Shown here: one piece after another, positions 23,904 to 33,120 of the stretch
Layout: the number at the start of each line of letters is the position of its first letter
Position numbering within the stretch: position 1 is the stretch's first letter
NCBI RefSeq assembly: GCF_016056305.1
Contig: NZ_JAECZC010000049.1
Location: 1-40,831, forward strand
Length of the DNA stretch: 40,831 bases
Source: Amazonocrinis nigriterrae CENA67
GTDB lineage: Bacteria; Cyanobacteriota; Cyanobacteriia; Cyanobacteriales; Nostocaceae
Direction: 5' to 3'
Position numbers and translations under genes: made by a program
The notes under the pieces: generated by a model
What the model saw: the letters and a program-made list of their open reading frames with translations, nothing else
Told to the model about the DNA's origin: nothing
Database searches by the model: none

Positions 23904-25598
23904 CTAAATAATTCCAAACACTGACCCGACAGTTGACTTAATCGAATCTCTTGCATCTTTGAAAGTCTGGGCAATGGGATGCTTATTCTGCAAAAACGAT
24001 CGCGCACAATTGCGTCCTGGCATTCCAGAAATTGAACCACCCGGATGAGTACCCGCCCCAGTCAAATACAGATTTTCAATGGGGGTTTTGTAGTTGGCTA
24101 TTTCTGGTAAAGGACGGAAAAATACCATCTGATCTAAGGTCATATCAATATGATAGTAATTCCCCTTGTACGCACCCAATCTTTCGCCTAGTTCAGCTGG
24201 ACTTTCTACACGGCGGGCGATGGTTGCGTTTTTCACATTGGGTGCATAAGTTGCTAATTTGTCAACTACCCTATCTGCAACTTTGTTTTTTAATTCATCA
24301 GTCCAACCAGTACCTTTCAAACCTGTACCTTCTGCACCTGCAATTTGATAAGGAGCGAAAAATTCAATCCACACGGTATGTTTACCTGGTGGCGCTAAAC
24401 TAGGGTCTAAATAGCTAGGCATCACCACATACATTGATGGGTCAGAATCGGGTATCTCACCCAAGGTACATTTACTATGAGCCTGTTCAACGTGAGACAC
24501 GGAATCTGCTATCAAGATGGAACCAACAAGATATTCATCTTTGTGGGCGTGGTAGGGAAAATGTAGGGGTTCGTCTAAAGCCAAGTCTATCTTGAGGATA
24601 GTTTCATTATTGTTAACGATACGGCGTTCTAATCTTTCCCACAAGTCGGGATCTGCTGCATCGACATCGCTTTTATCAGTCATTTGTAAAAACAACCGTT
24701 TGGCATCGATGTTAGAAATCACACCGTATTTAGCACGGTATTCTTTACCACCAGCAACCCGCACGCCAACAGCTTTACCATCGTCAATTAAAACTTTTTC
24801 AACGTGCTGATCTGTGAGAATGACGCCGCCTTTACTTTTAACTAAATTCACCAAAGCTTGCACAAGTGCGCCAGTACCACCGCGTGGTCTTGCCATTCCA
24901 GGGTTATGACGCATTGCCATCATAATTGCACCAATACCAAGGGTTTTTTGCGATGGTGGCGCACCCAGTTCTGATGCTAGTCTTGCTAGTGGCGCTTTGA
25001 GAAATTCTGAATCAAACCACTCATTGAGTGAATCTTCAGCACTGGTTAACATGGTGCGAATAAAGTCCAGTGTTTTGTTGGGAGAACCAATTACTGAAAA
25101 TAAATCTTTGAGTTTTGTGATATCGTAGTTACCGACAATATCGATAACTGATTTTGGTGGTGCATTAAATATGGGTATCATTGCACCGAGTGCCCGTTGC
25201 CAGTAGTCTGTAAATTCTGCGTATTTTTTGGCATCGCGATCGCTATATCTGGCAATTTCTGCACAAGTCTTTTCTACAGATTTATGCGCTAAGAAATACT
25301 TGCCATCGGGATGGGGACAAAATACAACTGGATCGCACTCCAGATATTCCAAGCCGTATTTTGTTAGTTCTAATTCTTCAACAACTGGCCCCAGGTGAAT
25401 AAATTCGTGATCGATAGCACACAAGTTAAACTTAAATCCTGGGGCTTCTTGTGGTAAACATTCTTCTGTTGTTGCTGCCCCACCTGGAACTGAACGCTTT
25501 TCTAGTAGTAGAACGCTATAACCAGCTTTCAGCAAATAAGCTGCACACACTAGGCCATTGTGTCCTGCACCAATAATTACAACGTCATACTCTTGCAT
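23904..25598 (-). CDS. crtO: CrtO-type beta-carotene ketolase / phytoene desaturase-like oxidoreductase
   Basis: An FAD-dependent enzyme of the CrtI/CrtO family that introduces the 4-keto group into carotenoids (echinenone). The dinucleotide-binding fold opens the protein: DVVIIGAGHNGLVCAAYLL followed by VLLLEKRSVPGGAATTEE. The C-terminal FAD block is NLYLTGAGTHPGGSISGMPG followed by RNC. Length (564 residues) and the sequence HPDGKYFLAHKS fit CrtO better than CrtH or CrtI, though the wider amine-oxidase family contains close relatives, so substrate is inferred. The start is taken at 25598 (MQEYDVVIIG) because the 18-residue extension from 25652 has no counterpart in the family. No clear ribosome binding site is present for either start. 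Confidence 0.82.
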   Translation of the reverse strand: MQEYDVVIIGAGHNGLVCAAYLLKAGYSVLLLEKRSVPGGAATTEECLPQEAPGFKFNLCAIDHEFIHLGPVVEELELTKYGLEYLECDPVVFCPHPDGKYFLAHKSVEKTCAEIARYSDRDAKKYAEFTDYWQRALGAMIPIFNAPPKSVIDIVGNYDITKLKDLFSVIGSPNKTLDFIRTMLTSAEDSLNEWFDSEFLKAPLARLASELGAPPSQKTLGIGAIMMAMRHNPGMARPRGGTGALVQALVNLVKSKGGVILTDQHVEKVLIDDGKAVGVRVAGGKEYRAKYGVISNIDAKRLFLQMTDKSDVDAADPDLWERLERRIVNNNETILKIDLALDEPLHFPYHAHKDEYLVGSILIADSVSHVEQAHSKCTLGEIPDSDPSMYVVMPSYLDPSLAPPGKHTVWIEFFAPYQIAGAEGTGLKGTGWTDELKNKVADRVVDKLATYAPNVKNATIARRVESPAELGERLGAYKGNYYHIDMTLDQMVFFRPLPEIANYKTPIENLYLTGAGTHPGGSISGMPGRNCARSFLQNKHPIAQTFKDARDSIKSTVGSVFGII

Positions 25599-25705
25599 AT
25601 CTGTTATTTTAGAATCAACTAGCTTATTTAGTTTAAAAAACTTTCTCAGCAATCTCCATCACTCATTAGTTACAAAACTTAGTATTTATTTTAAAATATA
25701 TCATA

Positions 25706-26464
25706 CTAAGGATATAGTATATCTGAAGATGAGGGAATTTGCTTCACGTAAGCTTCTACCAAAAGTTTTAAACTATTTTTTTCTGCTTTTATATCTTTAA
25801 TACTAATCGTCATATCTTCCCACTTTAAATGTCGTATCTTGAGGAGTTTTTTGACTTTCTTGAGCAAAGCTGTGATGAATTCTAATGATATACCCTCTCC
25901 CTCAATACAGTTGAAACTCTCCACCATCAATGTTTTTGAGTCAAAACGTGGGCTAATTCTGACTGTGTAAGCTAATGGTTGAGTATTTTCTCTTTCCTTG
26001 ATTAGTAGTCTTCCCTTCAATTCGATTTTGCTATCTTCAGGTAAAAGCACCTGAGTTTCTTGCAAATCTAAACTCAGAGTTTCGCCATCTATATCTAATT
26101 GCAAGTTTTCTGTAAAATCCCGAATAAAATCTGTCTGCAATATGTGGTTAATATCAGATTCTGTGAGTATAATGCGAGCAACAGCATTAACCGGTTCATC
26201 TAATTTAATTTGACCCAAAAGAGCGCTGAAGGGACTGATAGAAATGTTATCTGTTTGCAGTTTGATTTCTTGGACGCGGATATCTTCTTGTATTACTAAT
26301 CCTTGACCAGTAACGGAAACTGCCTCTGCTTTTCCCTGAACAATTTTCAACAGATCAGTTTGCACATCTATGTCGATTTTTTCTACTTCATCCAGTTGTT
26401 GTGATATTCTTATTTCGGCTGCGTGGGATAGTAATTGTGCTTCTAAAGGTTGCTCATCAGGCAT
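25706..26464 (-). CDS. DUF2993 family protein
   Basis: A 252-residue protein belonging to the cyanobacterial DUF2993/LmeA-like group thought to bind phospholipids; exact role unknown. LLSHAAEIRISQQLDEVEKI begins the domain, followed by strands (VQTDLLKIVQGKAEAVSVTG, ILTESDINHILQTDFIRDF) and a C-terminal region of amphipathic strands. No signal peptide or membrane helix is evident. The start is placed at 26464 (MPDEQPLEAQ) because GAGG lies 12 bases upstream; 26482 adds six residues. It ends 50 bases before the crtO start, with no terminator seen between, so the two may be co-transcribed. Confidence 0.85.
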   Translation of the reverse strand: MPDEQPLEAQLLSHAAEIRISQQLDEVEKIDIDVQTDLLKIVQGKAEAVSVTGQGLVIQEDIRVQEIKLQTDNISISPFSALLGQIKLDEPVNAVARIILTESDINHILQTDFIRDFTENLQLDIDGETLSLDLQETQVLLPEDSKIELKGRLLIKERENTQPLAYTVRISPRFDSKTLMVESFNCIEGEGISLEFITALLKKVKKLLKIRHLKWEDMTISIKDIKAEKNSLKLLVEAYVKQIPSSSDILYP

Positions 26465-26670
26465 GTATACAAATTTCCTCATCTTCTATTACTGTTTACT
26501 TTAGACGCTGGATATCAAGAAAGTATCTATATCACGGAATATCCAAATTGGAATATAAAACAATTATGCAACAATAACTTTTAACTTGAAGATTTCAGGC
26601 GATCGCCTGATTATAAATATACTTATAAAATTTTATACAAATTTAAATGATATTTGCGATATATGGACTC

Positions 26671-26788
26671 ATACCAATTCGTAATTCGTAATTCGTAATT
26701 GTAGAGACGATTCGGCGAATCGTCTCTACTCAGATATGGCATGGCTTTCGGGGTTTGAATGTGTTGCCTCATTTTAGAGAATTGGTAT
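26671..26788. mobile_element. MITE-like element with ATACCAATTC inverted ends
   Basis: 118 bp with perfect 10-bp terminal inverted repeats ATACCAATTC (26671-26680) and GAATTGGTAT (26779-26788). Inside are three ATTCGTA units and a palindrome GTAGAGACGATTCG / CGAATCGTCTCTAC around 26701-26729. The left part recurs at 31823-31905. No ORF. It lies in the 495-base gap between the divergent DUF2993 and transketolase-like genes; otherwise the gap is AT-rich and unexplained. Confidence 0.8.
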
Positions 26789-26959
26789 AACTGTAGCGGT
26801 GTACAACTGAAACTCATAAATTATTGTTGAGTAACGATTTAAACTATTTATCCTGAAGTTGCAAAAAAGCAATCAACTGTTACAACCTGAAAGATGTAAA
26901 ATTTCTGTTAAATTAAACCAGCATCTTCTATCATTTCCTTTTTGTATAAGGTACTCAGC

Positions 26960-29173
26960 ATGACGGCAATTACCCCAAAAGCATCTTCAGCACTTCCCGA
27001 TTTTTGTGAAGGAATTCAATATTTTAGTGAAGTGCTACCAGGTTTTGAAACCTATGGTGCAACCCCTGCTGTAGAGTCGGGCAAAGTAGCGATCGCATCT
27101 CCTACAGAACCAAATGCTGTGTATCAGACTTTACTTGCAGCCGATGCTTTACGTTACCTGATATTACAAATCACGGGTAGTAAAGCTTCTGGACATCCAG
27201 GCGGATTTGCCAGCCAAGCGGAAGCTTATGCGGCTCTTGTCATGCTGGGATATAAAAACATTATCACTGAAGTGGGACACCACGCCCCCGGATTTTATAG
27301 TGCCATGTTCCTGGATCGCTCATTAGAGGATATGGGAATTTTCACAGTACAACAATTGCGCGATCGCTTCCGAGAAAAGCATGGACTTTTAGGACATCTT
27401 TCTGGTTACATACCAGGTATTCTCGCACCAGCGGGGCCTTTGGGGCAAGGACAACACTTTGCAATGGCAGCTGCATTGCTACATCAAGACAAGTTATTTC
27501 CCTTTACCCTTGGCGATGGGGGATTGGGTGAACCTTATATTGTAAGTGCGATCGCTCACTTCCACACCGCTTACCCCACTGTCACCAACTTTTTGCCAGT
27601 ACTCGTGTGGAACGGTTACAGCCAAGAACACCACAGTATGGTTTCCCTCAAAACCAACGAACAAATGCAAGCATATTGGCAAGGTAACGGTTTTGATGAA
27701 GTCGTGTTAGTCGATGCCAAAGAATTTGACGATCAAAACCAACCAGGGGATTACGTTGATAGTACCGCCTTTTCTTTAGAACAGCGGTTAGCCTTTACCA
27801 AAGCTGTACTTGTTGGTGTAGATAAAGCAGCAGGTTCAGCCCTCAATGGTAAACTTACCGTCTTCATCATTAAACAACTTAAAGGTGCAGGAGTTCATGC
27901 CAGGGGTGCAAAATCTCACAACCTCTATCCTAAAGATACCCTCGATGCTCCCCATATAGTTAGCGCATTGCAAGCGCGTGCTTTAGCACCAGAAGTATGG
28001 CAAATTGTACGCACAAACGCCGAACGTGCTGGTGGAGGCCCGGCTGCTAAAACCGTGGTGACAGAATTTGAATTCCCATTGCCAGACTTAGGTAAATTAC
28101 CTTTAGAAGAATATGCAGTCAGTGGAGAACCGAAAGTTTCCACAACCGCAATGGGACGGTTAGTGGGAATAGTGGGACAAAAAGATAAAAATTTCCTTGT
28201 CACCAACGCTGACGGTAACGAAGCATCAGGAATTGCCAACATCAACCAAGCACTCAAAATCATTCACCCCACAACCGACGACTTATACAACCAAGCACCA
28301 AACGGACAAGTTTACGAACCATTGAGTGAAGATGCTTGTGCAGGTTTAGCTGCTGGTTTATCGCTGATGGGTGCGAGAACTCTATGGTGTTCCTACGAAT
28401 CTTTTGCCATTAACGGATTACCAATTTGGCAAACTGTAACGCAAGCAATGGCAGAATTGCGGCGTCAAACTCCCTCAACAATTACCTTATTCACAGCTGG
28501 CGCATTAGAGCAAGGGCGCAACGGTTGGACTCATCAACGTCCAGAAATTGAAGCTTATTTTGCTTCGCTGATGCGAAATGGTAATGTCTTCCCATTATTT
28601 CCCCCCGATGCTAACAGTATTCAAGTTTGTTATGACTGGGCGTTAACAACTAAGAATAAGGGAATTGTTATTACTGCAAGTAAGTCACCATTACCAATTC
28701 GCACAACTTTTGCCCAAACTCGTCAAGGATTACAAGATGGTGCAGTAGTGTTGTATGAAGTTGCAGGAGATAAAAAAGTTGTGTTTGCTGTCATTGGCGA
28801 CATGACATTATTACCAGTATTTGAAGCTGCCGCTTTCTTAGAAAATGAAGGTATTGGTGCCAAGATTGTTTCTGTAATTAATCCTCGTCGATTGTATCGT
28901 CCTGATGATACTGCCTGGGATACTTGTTCAGAACCCGATGGTGGTTTTTTGGATGATGTTAAATTTGCCGAATTATTTGGTGGTGATGCATTAATTGGTG
29001 TGACTGGTGGTGCAGCTGCCATGCTGGAACCAATTTTGTTACGCACTACAGTCAAGCGCGATACCTTCGCCTGGAAGCGTGGAGAAACCACAGCCAGTGC
29101 TGGCGAGTTGATGGCGTTTAATGGTTTGACAGTGGAGGCGTTGACCAAAAGGGCAATTCAATTAGTGCATTAA
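26960..29173 (+). CDS. Transketolase/phosphoketolase family thiamine-diphosphate enzyme
   Basis: A 737-residue ThDP enzyme of central carbon metabolism. The Pyr/PP organisation is clear: SGHPGGFASQAEAYAALVML (78-97), GHHAPGFYSAMFLD (107-119), GPLGQGQHFAMAAALLHQ (159-176), and the ThDP/Mg motif GDGG...WNG at 185-219. The second half is closer to phosphoketolases: EPLSEDACAGLAAGLSLMGA, WCSYESFAINGLPIWQ, and NGWTHQRPEIEAYFASL with PPDANSIQVCYDW. Length is between transketolase (about 670) and phosphoketolase (about 800). It may cleave xylulose-5-P or fructose-6-P, or be a divergent transketolase; I cannot decide. The start at 26960 has AAGG nine bases upstream; TTG 26942 is rejected. Downstream it converges on the EF-G paralogue. 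Confidence 0.85.
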   Translation: MTAITPKASSALPDFCEGIQYFSEVLPGFETYGATPAVESGKVAIASPTEPNAVYQTLLAADALRYLILQITGSKASGHPGGFASQAEAYAALVMLGYKNIITEVGHHAPGFYSAMFLDRSLEDMGIFTVQQLRDRFREKHGLLGHLSGYIPGILAPAGPLGQGQHFAMAAALLHQDKLFPFTLGDGGLGEPYIVSAIAHFHTAYPTVTNFLPVLVWNGYSQEHHSMVSLKTNEQMQAYWQGNGFDEVVLVDAKEFDDQNQPGDYVDSTAFSLEQRLAFTKAVLVGVDKAAGSALNGKLTVFIIKQLKGAGVHARGAKSHNLYPKDTLDAPHIVSALQARALAPEVWQIVRTNAERAGGGPAAKTVVTEFEFPLPDLGKLPLEEYAVSGEPKVSTTAMGRLVGIVGQKDKNFLVTNADGNEASGIANINQALKIIHPTTDDLYNQAPNGQVYEPLSEDACAGLAAGLSLMGARTLWCSYESFAINGLPIWQTVTQAMAELRRQTPSTITLFTAGALEQGRNGWTHQRPEIEAYFASLMRNGNVFPLFPPDANSIQVCYDWALTTKNKGIVITASKSPLPIRTTFAQTRQGLQDGAVVLYEVAGDKKVVFAVIGDMTLLPVFEAAAFLENEGIGAKIVSVINPRRLYRPDDTAWDTCSEPDGGFLDDVKFAELFGGDALIGVTGGAAAMLEPILLRTTVKRDTFAWKRGETTASAGELMAFNGLTVEALTKRAIQLVH

Positions 29174-29296
29174 AGCTGGAATAGTTTCTACTTTTATCGC
29201 ATTTATACAAACATATATGAATGCTAAAAAATGGCATTGATATCTGTCGCTACCAACTACCAACTAGAAACTATTTTGGAAAGATTGGTTTCATAG

Positions 29297-29366
29297 AACC
29301 CCACCCCCAACCCCTCCCCGCAAGCGAGGAGGGGAGAAAAAGCGTAGCTTTGGCGGGGGTGGGGTT
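29297..29366. repeat. GC-rich CCCCACCCCC hairpin element
   Basis: AACCCCACCCCC (from 29297) pairs with GGGGGTGGGGTT (to 29366). An inner stem CCTCCCC/GGGGAGG carries a GCAAGC loop. It lies between convergent genes and may act as a bidirectional terminator. The same core is inside the MITE at 31976-32100, and a related one is at 35541-35577. Confidence 0.75.
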
Positions 29367-29416
29367 GCGACTGTATTGCAACTTAGTCAGAAACACAATA
29401 TATGTGCTTGATCTGG

Positions 29417-31462
29417 TTATTTGCCGTTACCGTTACTACCATTGGTGTTGCTAGCAAGCACACGTTCAGCGAGTTTTTCCGGCACTTCCTGCAAATGGTC
29501 ATATTCCCAGTGGAAGGAACCAACGCCAAGGGTGAGCGATCGCAGCTCTACAATAAAGTTTTGCATCTCTGCTTGGGGCAAATATGCAGATACACTGTCC
29601 CAGCCTTGCCAATCGTTTCTACCTTCATAGCCCAGAATTTGCCCTCGCCTACCACTGAGCAGTTGCAGCACCTTGGAGGTAAATTCGCTAGGTGTTGTCA
29701 CCAAGACGCGCAAAATCGGTTCTAACAGGGTGGGTTGCGCTTGGGGTATCCCCGTTTGCATAGCCAAACGCGCGGCTTGTTTAAAGGCTTGTTCGGAACT
29801 ATCCACGTTGTGGTAAGAACCATTGGTCAGTGTCACCGCTACATCCACCACGGGGAAACCCAAAGGCCCATGTGCAAGAAACTCCCGCACGCCCATTTCT
29901 ACCCCAGGAATGTATTGTCTGGGAACTACACCACCGACGATAGTTTCTTTGAAGTTAAAGCCTTCACCGCGTGGTAAGGGTTTGATATCAAGGAAAACAT
30001 CACCAAACTGTCCGTGACCACCGCTTTGATGCTTGTAGCGCCCATGCACTGATGCTACAGGTTTGCGGATGGTTTCTTTGTAAGGCACTTGGGGCAAGTG
30101 GGTAGTCATGGGCAAGTTATACTTGCGGCGCAGTCTGTCTAAAGCAACTTGCAAATGAATTTCGCCTTGACCCCAGAGAATAACTTCGTGGGTGTCGCCG
30201 TGTTGTTCCCAAGCTAGAGAAGGGTCTTCTTCTAATAGTTTGGTGATGGCACTGCTTAGCTTAACTTCATCGTTGCGTTTTTCTGGTGTAATAGCCAGAG
30301 CATACACTGGTTCCAACTGTTCAGCTTTGGGTAATTCCATAGCTGATTGTTCTGTAGAGAGTATATCCCCTGTCTTGATTCCCTCCATACGGCTCAACGC
30401 CACAATTTCACCAGCACCAGCTTCATTAACTGACTGCTGTTGTTGTCCCATGAGGCGATAAATTCCACCAGCGCGAATGCCATTGAGGACAATACCATCA
30501 GTTAATTTGCCACTCCAAACCCGCACTAGGGACAGTTTGCCACCTTGGGGAGTGTAGTAAGTTTTCAATACTTGGGCTAAAGGTGTATTGACTTTGATGT
30601 TTTTTAAGCGACGTTCTGCTGTGGTTTCTGGTTCTGGTGCTTCCCTTAACAAAGCTTCTAACAAAGGTCTGACACCATAATCTTGTTCCGCCACCCCAAA
30701 GAAAACAGGCACTACCAAATCTGCCCCTAATTCCATTTTTAAATCTTTGAGAATTTCTTCTTGGGGTGGTTCAATATCTTCTAAAAGTTCTTCGAGTAAA
30801 TGGTCGTCAAAATTTGCCAGGGCTTCCAGCATTTCCGCCCGTGCTGTATGTTCTTCTGCTTTTAAGCTTTCGGGGAAGGGTATAGGGTCAGCAGGTGCGC
30901 CTGGATGATATTTATATGCTTGTTCGCTCACCATATCAATAAAGCCGGTGAGTTGTTCCCCTTGCATGATGGGGTATTGGTGGGCAACTAAAGGACGGCT
31001 AGAAACTGCTTTGAGGGCATGTAATGTTTCCAAGACATTAATATTTGCCCGATCCATTTTATTAACGAAGACGAGGTGAGGAATTTCCCAATCGTCTAGA
31101 AACTTAAATAAAGGAGCAAGAGTTAAAACGCGATCGCGTATGGGTTCGCAAACTACAATTGCGGCATCAACTCCCATTAAAGCATTGTATGTTTCTTGGA
31201 CAAATTCCACCGAACCCGGACAATCAATAAAGGTAAAACGAGTTCCTTCATACTCGGTGTTAGCAGTGCCAACCTCTACACTCATGTGGCGATCGCGCGA
31301 TTCGGTTGCACTATCTCCCACTGTGTTACCATCCTTAACACTGCCTTTGCGGGAAATCGCTCCTGTGACAAATAACAAGCTTTCTAGTAGAGTAGTTTTT
31401 CCACTCAAATAAGGCCCAACAATTGCAACGTTCCGCGAACCCGATTTTACTTTTTCGTTCAT
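29417..31462 (-). CDS. Elongation factor G-like GTPase (paralogue of FusA)
   Basis: A 681-residue translational GTPase. G1 is GPYLSGKTT (16-24), G3 DCPG (80-83), G4 NKMD (134-137). Domains II-V follow: YTPQGGKLSLVRVWSGKL (II), ALAITPEKRNDEVKLSSAI and the domain III GQGEIHLQVALDRLRRKY, then the domain IV/V HGRYKHQSGGHGQFGDVF and LSGRRGQILGYE. It differs from canonical FusA in G1 (Ser/Tyr-rich), in switch regions and in a short C-terminal Asn/Gly tail (NTNGSNGNG), so it is a paralogue; a ribosome-recycling or stress role is unproven. The start at 31462 is fixed by AAGGGAGG five bases upstream. It is monocistronic here. Confidence 0.92.
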   Translation of the reverse strand: MNEKVKSGSRNVAIVGPYLSGKTTLLESLLFVTGAISRKGSVKDGNTVGDSATESRDRHMSVEVGTANTEYEGTRFTFIDCPGSVEFVQETYNALMGVDAAIVVCEPIRDRVLTLAPLFKFLDDWEIPHLVFVNKMDRANINVLETLHALKAVSSRPLVAHQYPIMQGEQLTGFIDMVSEQAYKYHPGAPADPIPFPESLKAEEHTARAEMLEALANFDDHLLEELLEDIEPPQEEILKDLKMELGADLVVPVFFGVAEQDYGVRPLLEALLREAPEPETTAERRLKNIKVNTPLAQVLKTYYTPQGGKLSLVRVWSGKLTDGIVLNGIRAGGIYRLMGQQQQSVNEAGAGEIVALSRMEGIKTGDILSTEQSAMELPKAEQLEPVYALAITPEKRNDEVKLSSAITKLLEEDPSLAWEQHGDTHEVILWGQGEIHLQVALDRLRRKYNLPMTTHLPQVPYKETIRKPVASVHGRYKHQSGGHGQFGDVFLDIKPLPRGEGFNFKETIVGGVVPRQYIPGVEMGVREFLAHGPLGFPVVDVAVTLTNGSYHNVDSSEQAFKQAARLAMQTGIPQAQPTLLEPILRVLVTTPSEFTSKVLQLLSGRRGQILGYEGRNDWQGWDSVSAYLPQAEMQNFIVELRSLTLGVGSFHWEYDHLQEVPEKLAERVLASNTNGSNGNGK

Positions 31463-31962
31463 AAAACCTCCCTTGCGGTAAGTCACTCTTACCCGCGCTA
31501 TTCTGTGTTTTTCAGGGATAATTCATCGTTCTTCAAAGGAAAGTTAAGCTATTGTCCCTCTAAGTTGCAGTTTCTCTGATTAAGACTGTCATTAGTTATT
31601 AGCAACTGACAACTGACAAATAACAACTGACAACTCAGATGTTTTTAGGTTATCCCTTCCTTAACTTGTCATTATCCTCTTTTTAATTACAAGTAAAAAA
31701 AATTGTAGCTTGTCGTAAGATTTAGCTTAAGAAAAGTTAAGTAACACAAACTTTAATACAAAACCAAAAATTTTTGTTAAGTCGTTATTGGTAAGAAAAC
31801 TTTTCATGAAGTAAACGTAACTATATCAATTTGTAATTCGTAATTCGTAATTGTAGAGACGATTCGCCGAATCGTTTGTACTCAGATACAGCCTGGTTTG
31901 CTAGATTTATATCTGTTTGTGGATTTGAAATAATTATTAAACTGTTGCGAGTCAAAGAATCA
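31463..31962. other. Intergenic region with CAACTGACAA repeats and a MITE copy
   Basis: Between the EF-G paralogue and the TPR gene. Positions 31586-31637 hold tandem CAACTGACAAATAACAACTG-type units. At 31823-31905 there is a partial copy of the 26671 element (ATATCAATTTG, ATTCGTAATTCGTAATT, GTAGAGACGATTCGCCGAATC). Nothing else recognised; promoters of both divergent genes must lie here. Confidence 0.7.
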
Positions 31963-33030
31963 ATGGCATTATCATTAGACCTCTTGCAAAAGTTCCCTAA
32001 CACCCCACCCCCAGCCCCTCCCCGCAAGCGGGGAGGGGAGACTTTGACGCAAGTCAAAGGCGGGGTGGGGTTCTTTTTTTTGATTTATGCAAGAAGTCTA
32101 TTCTATAAATATCGCATAGCAGCAATTGCCAGTTTGCTATTAGTGGTTATTAGCATCCTCTCCCCCCCTGCTTCCCCTGCTCCCTCATCTCCCTCATCTC
32201 CCCCAACTCCCGCCCAGCTAGCCCAATCTACGACTCAAACTGCGACAAACTCCTTAAACCAAGGCTTACTATTAATTCAGGCGGGAAGGCTACAAGATGC
32301 GATCGCAGCCTTTCAAAAAGCAACCCAAATAGATCCAAACTTAGCAGCAGCGCATTACAATTTAGGTTTAGCGTTGCGACAAACAGGACAATTAAAGCCA
32401 GCTGCGGAAGCTTTTTATCGAGCAACCCAGGCTGATCCTAAATTTGCCTTAGCCTTTGCTAATTTAGGCGGAGCATTATTAGAAGGAAATAATTTACAAC
32501 AAGCTAACGATTACTTGCAACGAGCATTAGAACTTGACCCAAAACTGGGTTTTGCTCATTATAACTTAGGATTGGTACGAGAACAGCAAGGAAAGTGGGA
32601 TAGTGCGATCGCTTCCTTTAAAAAAGCAATGGAATATAGTAAAAATGCCCCAGAACCTCCCTACCATATAGGGATGTGTTATCTTCAACAAGGCAAACTT
32701 GATCAAGCCAGAGATGCATTCCGTCAAGCAATAAAACTTAATCCTAAATATCCAGAAGCTCACTATAATCTCGGTACTATTTGGTTTAGTAAAGGTAAAT
32801 TAACAGAAGCATTGGAATCTTTTAGAAAATCTGCTCAAGCTAACTCCAACTATCCCAATGCTTATTATGGTGCTGGGTTAGTTTTTATGCAGCAAAAGCA
32901 GTATGCACAAGCGGCGCAAGTATTTCAATATGCTAGAGACTTATATAATGCTCAAAGTAATGTTCAATGGGCAAGAAATGCCGAACAATTGTTACAACAA
33001 GCACAAAATTTAAATTACCAACCCCGCTGA
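31963..33030 (+). CDS. TPR protein with MITE-derived N-terminus
   Basis: A 355-residue protein if read from ATG 31963. Residues before about 40 are encoded partly by the element at 31976-32100 and look foreign (PNTPPPAPPRKRGGETLTQV). A TTG at 32080 would give MIYARSLFYKYRIAAIASLL, a proper signal anchor, and may be the working start; the insertion likely displaced the original one. After the hydrophobic stretch comes a Pro/Ser linker (SPAPSSPSSPPTPAQ) written by the reverse complement of the GATGAGGGA repeat. Then about seven TPR units follow, e.g. AAAHYNLGLALRQTGQLKPA and EAHYNLGTIWFSKGKLTEAL, ending at QPR. A periplasmic or membrane-attached interaction scaffold is likely. Confidence 0.82.
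   Translation: MALSLDLLQKFPNTPPPAPPRKRGGETLTQVKGGVGFFFLIYARSLFYKYRIAAIASLLLVVISILSPPASPAPSSPSSPPTPAQLAQSTTQTATNSLNQGLLLIQAGRLQDAIAAFQKATQIDPNLAAAHYNLGLALRQTGQLKPAAEAFYRATQADPKFALAFANLGGALLEGNNLQQANDYLQRALELDPKLGFAHYNLGLVREQQGKWDSAIASFKKAMEYSKNAPEPPYHIGMCYLQQGKLDQARDAFRQAIKLNPKYPEAHYNLGTIWFSKGKLTEALESFRKSAQANSNYPNAYYGAGLVFMQQKQYAQAAQVFQYARDLYNAQSNVQWARNAEQLLQQAQNLNYQPR
31976..32100. mobile_element. MITE-like element with TAGACYTCTTGCA ends at the 5' end of the TPR gene
   Basis: Terminal inverted repeats TAGACCTCTTGCA (31976-31988) and TGCAAGAAGTCTA (32088-32100), 12 of 13 matching. It is 125 bp with the GC-rich CCCCACCCCC hairpin core. No transposase. It lies inside the long reading frame of the TPR gene. 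Confidence 0.85.
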
Positions 33031-33120
33031 GGCGCGATCGCTTAATATTGCGTAACATAAGATTATTGGGTTAACAGGCTGGTGTGGTGTGAACTAGTCC
33101 CAATTGAAATGGAAACGTAC

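Noticed and set aside
29221-29454. ORF of 77 residues after the ThDP enzyme
   Set aside because: Half of it is the GC-rich hairpin repeat at 29297-29366, and it overlaps the convergent EF-G paralogue.
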